Source of the DNA: Polaromonas sp.
Lineage (GTDB): Bacteria > Pseudomonadota > Gammaproteobacteria > Burkholderiales > Burkholderiaceae_C
Direction of reading: 5' to 3'
Assembly (NCBI GenBank): GCA_013205645.1
Contig: JABMMH010000089.1
Location: 1 to 7,519, forward strand
Length of the DNA stretch: 7,519 nt
The notes below the pieces were generated by a model. The model did not search any database. It had not been told where the DNA came from and was given only the letters and a program-made list of their open reading frames with translations. Both the position numbers and the translations under genes were made by a program. Shown here piece by piece: positions 1-5,428 of the stretch (its first letter is position 1; every line of letters begins with the position of its first letter).

Positions 1-1041
1 GGCATGTTCATTGGCCCGACCAGCCAAGCACCGCGCGTGGACGAAGCCCGCAACGACCAACTGTATGAGCTTGAAATCGCCCTGCGCGAGATTCAAAACA
101 ACCGCGCCAAATACGGCGCCGAGATGCCACCGTGGATCGTTGACCGGACGCTGCGCAACATTCTGGTCGACGTCACCGGCAACACGCACCGCAGCGAGTT
201 TTGCATCGACAAGATGTACTCGCCCGACTCGTCCACCGGCCGGCTCGGCTTACTCGAACTGCGCGCCTTTGAAATGCCGCCGCATGCGCGCATGAGCATT
301 GCGCAGCAACTGCTGCTGCGCGCGCTGGTGGCGCGCTTCTGGAAGAACCCCGGTCAGCACAAACTCACGCGTTGGGGCACCGAGCTGCACGACCGCTTTT
401 TGCTGCCCAGCTTTATCCGCATGGACTTTGAAGACGTGTTGGCTGAACTGCGCGAAGAAGGCTATGCCTTTGAGATGGCCTGGTTTGAGCCGCACTTTGA
501 GTTCCGCTTCCCACTCATCGGTCAGGTGCAGACACGCGGCATTGAACTCACGCTGCGCGGCGCACTAGAGCCTTGGCATGTGATGGGCGAAGAAGGCTCA
601 TCTGGCGGCACCGTGCGCTATGTCGACTCTTCGCTGGAGCGCGTCGAGATGCGCGTGACCGGCCTCAACAACGAGCGCTACGTCATCACCGTCAATGGCC
701 GTCCGCTGCCGCTGCAAAACACCGGCACCGTGGGCGAATATGTTGGCGGTGTGCGCTACAAAGCTTGGAACCCGCCATCGGCCTTGCACCCGTCGATTGG
801 CGTGCATGCGCCACTGTCGTTTGACATTGTCGACACCTGGAACGAGCGCTCTTTGGGCGGCTGTCAATACCATGTGTCACACCCGGGCGGTTTGAGTTAC
901 GACACGCTGCCGGTCAATTCTTTCGAGGCCGAAAGCCGACGCCTGATGCGGTTTTTCCAACTCGGTCACACGCCCGGAAAAATGCGCGTGCAAAAAGAAG
1001 AGATCAGCCGCGAGTTCCCCTTCACTTTGGATCTGCGCTGA
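1..1041 (+). CDS. DUF2126 putative amidoligase, C-terminal part (5' end outside window)
   Basis: The reading frame is open from the first base, so the ATG at position 4 is probably an internal Met and the gene starts upstream. The 346 visible residues look like the C-terminal third of DUF2126 (COG4196) proteins, which usually run to about 1,100 residues with a transglutaminase-like domain in front. Counting the Met at base 4 as residue 1, family-typical segments are GPTSQAPRVDEARND (4-18), VDVTGNTHRSEFCIDK (55-70), LELRAFEMPPHARM (84-97), ALEPWHVMGEEG (187-198) and HPGG (293-296). DUF2126 is annotated as a likely amidoligase of the glutamine-synthetase-like fold, joining a carboxylate to an amine with ATP. 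The Glu85-x-Arg87 strand followed by Arg96 fits such an active site, but that assignment is inference. No signal peptide or membrane segment is visible in this part, so a cytoplasmic protein is likely. It is followed after 36 bases by the ATP-grasp/alpha-E gene. Family assignment is strong; the exact reaction is unknown. Confidence 0.9.
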   Translation, partial: GMFIGPTSQAPRVDEARNDQLYELEIALREIQNNRAKYGAEMPPWIVDRTLRNILVDVTGNTHRSEFCIDKMYSPDSSTGRLGLLELRAFEMPPHARMSIAQQLLLRALVARFWKNPGQHKLTRWGTELHDRFLLPSFIRMDFEDVLAELREEGYAFEMAWFEPHFEFRFPLIGQVQTRGIELTLRGALEPWHVMGEEGSSGGTVRYVDSSLERVEMRVTGLNNERYVITVNGRPLPLQNTGTVGEYVGGVRYKAWNPPSALHPSIGVHAPLSFDIVDTWNERSLGGCQYHVSHPGGLSYDTLPVNSFEAESRRLMRFFQLGHTPGKMRVQKEEISREFPFTLDLR

Positions 1042-1056
1042 AGGCGGTAGCTCAAC

Positions 1057-1062
1057 AGAAGG
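1057..1062 (+). promoter_or_regulatory. Possible ribosome binding site for the ATP-grasp/alpha-E gene
   Basis: AGAAGG is the only purine-rich Shine-Dalgarno-like run near the GTG start at 1078. The 15-base spacing is longer than usual. An in-frame TAG at 1048-1050 and the absence of any start codon between 1051 and 1077 make GTG 1078 the first possible start, so this weak site or coupling to the upstream gene must serve it. Confidence 0.35.
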
Positions 1063-1077
1063 CATACTCAAATCCCC

Positions 1078-3876
1078 GTGGAAATCAACAACCCGTCACT
1101 GTTCGACGCCGCCGCGCCGGAGTCAGCTGCCGATCTGGCGCTGGCCCTCGCGCCGTGGGCGGGTACCGGTCATTTTGACGAGCTTCGCGGAGCCCCCTCA
1201 AAGCGCCCGGCCGCGACGCCAAAGTTGCCGGCAGGTGCTCCTTTGCCACCACTGCAAAACCTCCTGCCGGGACCGCTGGGTATTGCGGGACAGACCCAAA
1301 GCCAAACGCAATCGATCGAGCCGACATCGACCGCGACACCAGAAAGCCAAGCCGAACTGGCACCCGCTTGGCATGCGTTTTTCACCCAGCTGGGCACCAA
1401 CGGGTTTTTCGACCTGAACCACCGCAACGCCAATCTGCAGCGGTTGATCCGCGACAACGGCGTCACCTACAACGTCTACGCCGATGCCGACGGTCCGCAG
1501 CGGCCTTGGGCACTGGACCTGTTCCCCATGCTCTTGAGCCCGCAGGACTGGGCCAGCATTGAAGCCGGTGTGGCCCAACGAGCGCGCTTACTAGACCGCA
1601 TCATGGCCGACGTTTATGGCGCGCAAGAATTGCCACGGCTCGGCCTGTTGCCCGCCGCGTTAGTGCAGGGTCACCCCGGCTATTTGCGCCCCATGCATGG
1701 CAGTCAGCCGGCGGGCGGCAAGTTCTTGCACATTGCCGCGTTTGACTTGGCGCGTGGCCCTGACGGCAACTGGTGGGCGGTCTCGCAGCGCACGCAAGCG
1801 CCCTCGGGTTTGGGTTACCTGCTTGAAAACCGTTTGAGTATTTCGATGCAGTTCCCCGAGGCTTTTCGCGAGATGAACGTGCAGCGTCTGGCGGCGTCTT
1901 ACCGGGCGCTGGTCGACGGCATGAAAGCCGCGTGCCCGTTGCAAGGTGTGAGCAGCGGTGAACCTCGCATCGTCCTATTGACGCCCGGCCCTTACAACGA
2001 AACGTATTTTGAACACGCTTATCTGGCGCGTTACCTCGGCCTGACACTGGTCGAAGGCAGCGACCTGATGGTCAGGGGCGACCGTCTGTTCCTCAAAACG
2101 CTGCAAGGACTGGGGCCGGTGCACGGCATTTTGAAGCGACTCGATGACGAGTTTCTGGACCCGTTAGAACTGCGCTCTGACTCAAGCCTCGGCGTGCCCG
2201 GCCTGCTGCAAGTGATTCGCGCCGGCAACGTCCTGGTGGCCAATTCACCGGGCTCGGCATTTCTAGAGTCGCCGGCCTTGCTGGGCTTTTTACCGGCCCT
2301 GTCTGAGCACCTGCTGGGCGAAAAGCTGGCCATGCCGTCGTTGGCCACGTGGTGGTGCGGGGAGCAAGCGGCTTTGCAATCTGTGCTGCCGCAGTTGAAA
2401 GACTGCGTCATCAAACCCACCTACCCAGCCTCGGGTTTGCCCACGGTGATCGGCCAAACTTTGAGCCGCGCCAAGCTCGACGAATGGGCCGGCCGCATCA
2501 TGCGCCATGGCGAAGACTACACGGTTCAAGCCTATTTACCGCTGTCGCAAACACCCACCTGGCAAGGCGAAAAAATAGCGCCACGCTCCGCCATGTTGCG
2601 CGTCTTTGCGGTCTCCGACGGCCCCAATTCTTGGCAAGTCCTGCCGGGTGGGCTGGCCCGGTTGGCGGGCAAAAACGAAAACATAGCGTCGATGCAGCAC
2701 GGCGGCAGCAGTGCGGATGTTTGGGCTCTTGGGGCGGCGCCGACACCTGCGCCTTTTTCAACGCCGGGCAGCACCGTTACCGCGCCGTCTACTTCAACCG
2801 CCTCACGCTCGGCCACAGCATTGCCACCGCTGCGCCAAAAGCGCGCGGTCACCAGCCGCGCAGCAGAGCATCTGTTCTGGCTGGGCCGCTACACCGAGCG
2901 CGCCGAGAACTCAGTCCGGCTGGCCCAACTCACGCTGCACAGCCTGTCGGGCGACGATCAATCCTCACAACCCTTGCTGGCCTGGCTCAGCGCCATGGCC
3001 GTCAACAACGCCTTGGTGGTGGCCACGGTGCCGCCGGCCACGCAGGCGAAGCGCGTCTTTGAACGCTCGCTGATTGCCAACTTGGCCGACATGAGCCAAG
3101 CCGCCAGCGTCGGCTACAGCCTGCATGCGCTGAAAAATGCGGCCTCAGCCGTGCGCGAGCGACTGTCGCAAGAGCAGTGGAAAACCATCGTGCGCGCCGA
3201 AGCCGAGTTTTTCGCACGCTGCAAAAAAATCAGCCGCGCCGCTGAAAAAGGCACGTACGGTGCGACTTACTCGACCCAAGAAGCCCTGCGCGCGCTCGAC
3301 GGTGCCAGCGCCTTTTTAGCGGCCATGACAGGCGCACAAACCGACCGCATGATGCGTGACGACGGCTGGCGCCTGCTCAGCATTGGCCGGCACATCGAAC
3401 GGCTGAACACGCTCGCGTCCGCACTGATGCTTGGCTTTGAAACCGGCGCGACCCAAGACGACAGTGGCTTTGCCGCCATCGTCGCGCTGTTTGACAGCAC
3501 CATCACCTTTCATGCGCAATACCAGCAACGCCGGGACATCGTGGCGCTTCTCGACCTGCTGGTGCTAGACCGCGACAATCCACGCTCCATCGCTTGGGTC
3601 GCGCAAACTCTGCGGGCACGTTTGGCCAAGCTCGAAGGCACTGATCTCGGGCAAATGGCCGTGCTGGCGATGAACCTACCCGACCCCGGCAGCTGGACGC
3701 TGGCTGACCTGTATGGTGCCAACGACAGCAACAGTGACAGCACGGCCCCGCAAACGCACGAGCGTTTGCAACGGCAATTGGAGCGCTGTGCCGTCTCGGC
3801 GCTAGAACTGTCCGAGCTCATCAGCCGGCGCTACTTCAGCCATGCGGCCAGCGGCAGTCACAGCCTTGGCGCTTGA
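1078..3876 (+). CDS. Circularly permuted ATP-grasp / alpha-E fusion protein
   Basis: This 932-residue protein joins two families often encoded separately: a circularly permuted ATP-grasp (COG2308, DUF404/DUF407; about 93-550) and an alpha-E domain (COG2307, DUF403; about 590-920). ATP-grasp landmarks are NGVTYNVYAD (127-136), LLTPGPYNETYFEHAYLA (300-317), KRLDDEFLDPLELRSDSSLG (353-372), ANSPGSAFLESP (388-399), the probable ATP-binding lysine in VIKPTYP (Lys446) and LRVFAVSDG (507-515). The alpha-E part opens with SRAAEHLFWLGRYTERAEN (593-611) and carries a second GR-x2-ER motif at 770-775 and DRDNPRSIAW (831-840). Both domains look intact. ATP-grasp enzymes form amide-type bonds through acyl-phosphates, so a peptide- or amide-bond-forming ligase is predicted; the substrate is unknown. 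Residues 39-92 and 551-586 are low-complexity Pro/Ala/Ser/Thr/Gln stretches. GTG is the start because a stop lies just upstream with no other start between. It is probably co-transcribed with both neighbours. Confidence 0.92.
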   Translation: MEINNPSLFDAAAPESAADLALALAPWAGTGHFDELRGAPSKRPAATPKLPAGAPLPPLQNLLPGPLGIAGQTQSQTQSIEPTSTATPESQAELAPAWHAFFTQLGTNGFFDLNHRNANLQRLIRDNGVTYNVYADADGPQRPWALDLFPMLLSPQDWASIEAGVAQRARLLDRIMADVYGAQELPRLGLLPAALVQGHPGYLRPMHGSQPAGGKFLHIAAFDLARGPDGNWWAVSQRTQAPSGLGYLLENRLSISMQFPEAFREMNVQRLAASYRALVDGMKAACPLQGVSSGEPRIVLLTPGPYNETYFEHAYLARYLGLTLVEGSDLMVRGDRLFLKTLQGLGPVHGILKRLDDEFLDPLELRSDSSLGVPGLLQVIRAGNVLVANSPGSAFLESPALLGFLPALSEHLLGEKLAMPSLATWWCGEQAALQSVLPQLKDCVIKPTYPASGLPTVIGQTLSRAKLDEWAGRIMRHGEDYTVQAYLPLSQTPTWQGEKIAPRSAMLRVFAVSDGPNSWQVLPGGLARLAGKNENIASMQHGGSSADVWALGAAPTPAPFSTPGSTVTAPSTSTASRSATALPPLRQKRAVTSRAAEHLFWLGRYTERAENSVRLAQLTLHSLSGDDQSSQPLLAWLSAMAVNNALVVATVPPATQAKRVFERSLIANLADMSQAASVGYSLHALKNAASAVRERLSQEQWKTIVRAEAEFFARCKKISRAAEKGTYGATYSTQEALRALDGASAFLAAMTGAQTDRMMRDDGWRLLSIGRHIERLNTLASALMLGFETGATQDDSGFAAIVALFDSTITFHAQYQQRRDIVALLDLLVLDRDNPRSIAWVAQTLRARLAKLEGTDLGQMAVLAMNLPDPGSWTLADLYGANDSNSDSTAPQTHERLQRQLERCAVSALELSELISRRYFSHAASGSHSLGA

Positions 3877-3915
3877 CGGCGCAACCAACCCTCTCACTGC
3901 TTATCGGTTTTTTTC

Positions 3916-4857
3916 ATGTTGCTTCACGTCCTCCACGAGACCCGCTATGACTACACGCCAGCGGTCGAAAATGCGCACCACGTGGTGCACCTCAAACCCG
4001 CCAGCAATGCGCGGCAACAGTTGGTCAGCCACCATTTGCACATCGACCCGGCGCCCACGCAGCAGCGCGAAGTGGTCGACGTTTATGGCAACCTGAGCAC
4101 CTTCTTTTCGTTTCAAAGCGCACATGACCGCTTGCGTGTGGTGGCAGAAAGCGTGGTCTCCACAACACCGGCTTGGAACGCCGAAGAACTGCCTGCCAGC
4201 CCCAGCTGGGAGCGCGTGCGCGAGCACTTTCGCTACCATGCAGCCGCCGCTTGGGACCCTGCCGCAGAGTTTCTCTTCGCCTCGCCCTATGTGCCACGTG
4301 ACGACGCCTTAGCTGAATTCGCCCTCCCCTGCTTTACCGCTGACCGGCCTTTGGCCGAGGCCGCCAAAACCTTGATGCAGCTCATTCACCGCAGCATGGT
4401 GTACGAAAGCCTGAGCACTGCAGTCAACACACCGGCGCTCAAAGCACTGGAACAACGCAAAGGTGTTTGTCAAGATTTCGCCCACATCATGGTCGCCTGT
4501 TGCCGGGCCATGGGTCTGCCTGCGCGCTACGTCAGCGGCTACCTGTTGACGCACCCAGCCCCCGGCCAGCCGCGGCTGATTGGCAGCGACGCCTCGCACG
4601 CTTGGGCCTCGGTGTATTGCCCCGCGGCCACCGCCAGCGGTGAAGACGACCGCATATTGCCAGGCCGCTGGCTAGACTTCGACCCGACCAACGACCGCAG
4701 TCCTGGCGAGGATTACGTGACCCTGGCCACGGGCCGCGACTTCCTCGACGTGTCGCCGATGCGCGGCGTGATTCGCGGCGGTGCCCGCCATGCACTGAGT
4801 GTGGCGGTGACCGTCGCACCGATGGATGCCAACGACCTCGTTTCTAGCGATCACTAG
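3916..4857 (+). CDS. Transglutaminase-like cysteine enzyme with Bact_transglu_N domain
   Basis: This 313-residue protein belongs to the bacterial transglutaminase-like family (COG1305). An N-terminal beta-rich Bact_transglu_N domain (about 1-80) begins HETRYDY at 7-13 and includes DVYGN at 55-59. The papain-like core follows with the expected triad: Cys185 in GVCQDFAH, His228 in DASHAWASVY, and an Asp in WLDFDPTND, probably Asp256. Such proteins hydrolyse or transfer amide bonds at glutamine side chains or peptide bonds; many bacterial members are thought to act as peptidases. No signal peptide is visible, so a cytoplasmic role beside the ATP-grasp protein is likely. Next to ligase genes it may process, remove or transfer the ligated product (inference). 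ATG 3916 is the only start candidate after the preceding stop and fits the family N-terminus, but it has no recognisable Shine-Dalgarno sequence, only a run of seven T just upstream. The family is sure; the substrate is not known. Confidence 0.93.
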   Translation: MLLHVLHETRYDYTPAVENAHHVVHLKPASNARQQLVSHHLHIDPAPTQQREVVDVYGNLSTFFSFQSAHDRLRVVAESVVSTTPAWNAEELPASPSWERVREHFRYHAAAAWDPAAEFLFASPYVPRDDALAEFALPCFTADRPLAEAAKTLMQLIHRSMVYESLSTAVNTPALKALEQRKGVCQDFAHIMVACCRAMGLPARYVSGYLLTHPAPGQPRLIGSDASHAWASVYCPAATASGEDDRILPGRWLDFDPTNDRSPGEDYVTLATGRDFLDVSPMRGVIRGGARHALSVAVTVAPMDANDLVSSDH

Positions 4858-4883
4858 AATTGACGGTTTACCGCAGCCTCACC

Positions 4884-4888
4884 TAGGA
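4884..4888 (+). promoter_or_regulatory. Ribosome binding site of the RidA-family gene
   Basis: TAGGA lies five bases before the ATG at 4894, a good Shine-Dalgarno match. It supports that start and contrasts with the poor sites in front of the two upstream genes, so this gene may be translated independently of them. Confidence 0.6.
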
Positions 4889-4893
4889 AACCC

Positions 4894-5388
4894 ATGTCCA
4901 ACGCATCTACCGTCCCTTCAGCCGCTATTTACGACAAGCTCAAAACCCTCGGCATTGAGCTGCCGCCCGTGGCCACGCCCGCTGCGGCGTATCTCCCCTT
5001 TGTGCAAACCGGCAACTTGATTTTCTTGAGCGGTCACATCGCTAAAAAAGACGGCAAGGTATGGGTCGGCCAGTTGGGCAAAACCATGCTCACTGCCGAA
5101 GGCCAACAAGCCGCACGCGCCATCGCTATTGACCTGATGGGCACGCTGCATGCCGCGCTGGTCGCTACCGGCAAAGACCTGAGCCATGTCAAACGCATCG
5201 TCAAGCTGATGAGTCTGGTCAATTCGACCGGCGACTTCACCGAGCAACACTTGGTGACCAACGGCGCCAGTGAACTCATTAGCGACGTTTTTGGAGCCGC
5301 TGGCGCACACGCCCGCAGCGCCTTTGGCGTGGCGCAAATCCCGATGGGTGCCTGCGTTGAAATCGAAATGATCGCCGAGATCGCCTGA
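4894..5388 (+). CDS. RidA/YjgF/YER057c/UK114-family protein, long subgroup
   Basis: The 164-residue protein has the RidA fold, but with an N-terminal extension of some 30 residues compared with the roughly 128-residue E. coli RidA. It matches the longer RidA-like subgroup of about 155 residues. Landmarks are FLSGHIA (44-50), the NGASELISDVFG stretch (123-134), HARSAFGVAQIP (139-150) and VEIEMIAEI (155-163). RidA enzymes hydrolyse reactive enamine/imine intermediates from PLP-dependent amino acid chemistry, protecting cellular enzymes. The key arginine (Arg105 of E. coli RidA) corresponds to Arg141, and the acidic residue Glu120 corresponds to Glu156 with the same 15-residue spacing, so imine deaminase activity is plausible. 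Long-subgroup members are poorly characterised, so substrate and activity remain inferred. No signal peptide is present; it is expected to be a cytoplasmic trimer like its relatives. It lies 36 bases after the transglutaminase gene on the same strand and converges on parC. Co-transcription is possible, but functional linkage is unproven. Confidence 0.9.
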   Translation: MSNASTVPSAAIYDKLKTLGIELPPVATPAAAYLPFVQTGNLIFLSGHIAKKDGKVWVGQLGKTMLTAEGQQAARAIAIDLMGTLHAALVATGKDLSHVKRIVKLMSLVNSTGDFTEQHLVTNGASELISDVFGAAGAHARSAFGVAQIPMGACVEIEMIAEIA

Positions 5389-5428
5389 GCTAAATCCCGG
5401 CGCGCTCGCGCTCGCGCTCCTCAGCTCA
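5386..5428. other. Short inverted repeat overlapping both stop codons of convergent genes
   Basis: TGAGCT at 5386-5391 includes the stop codon of the RidA-family gene, and its reverse complement AGCTCA at 5423-5428 includes the stop codon of parC. The 31-base spacer holds the GCGCTC triplet repeat. A stem could form in either transcript, but it is only six base pairs with a large loop and no T-run on either side, so calling it a bidirectional terminator would be weak. Confidence 0.3.
5402..5419. repeat. Three tandem copies of GCGCTC
   Basis: The hexamer GCGCTC occurs three times without interruption at 5402-5407, 5408-5413 and 5414-5419, inside the short non-coding gap between the convergent RidA-family gene and parC. 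Length and copy number fit a replication-slippage microsatellite; no function can be assigned. Confidence 0.8.

Noticed and set aside
4..6. ATG at position 4 as the start of the first gene
   Set aside because: The frame is open to the window edge, and the sequence here matches the interior of DUF2126 proteins, so this Met is most likely internal.
1601..2047. 148-codon minus-strand open frame opposite the ATP-grasp domain
   Set aside because: Arg/Pro/Ala/Cys-rich composition with no motif, entirely antisense to conserved coding sequence.
2349..3062. 237-codon open frame on the plus strand inside the ATP-grasp/alpha-E gene
   Set aside because: It overlaps conserved parts of both domains in another frame, is Arg/Ala/Gly/His-rich and shows no recognisable domain. 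It also spans the linker, so it does not indicate a frameshift: the main frame is continuous and conserved on both sides.
3866..3914. Possible intrinsic terminator between the ATP-grasp fusion and the transglutaminase gene (GCGC stem plus T7)
   Set aside because: The stem is only four G-C pairs (3869-3872 with 3879-3882) plus a bulged extension, and the T-run begins some 23 bases after it, too far for an intrinsic terminator.
5389..5425. Bidirectional rho-independent terminator in the convergent gap
   Set aside because: The flanking stem is six base pairs around a 31-base loop, and neither side has the required U-tract, so it is recorded only as an inverted repeat.
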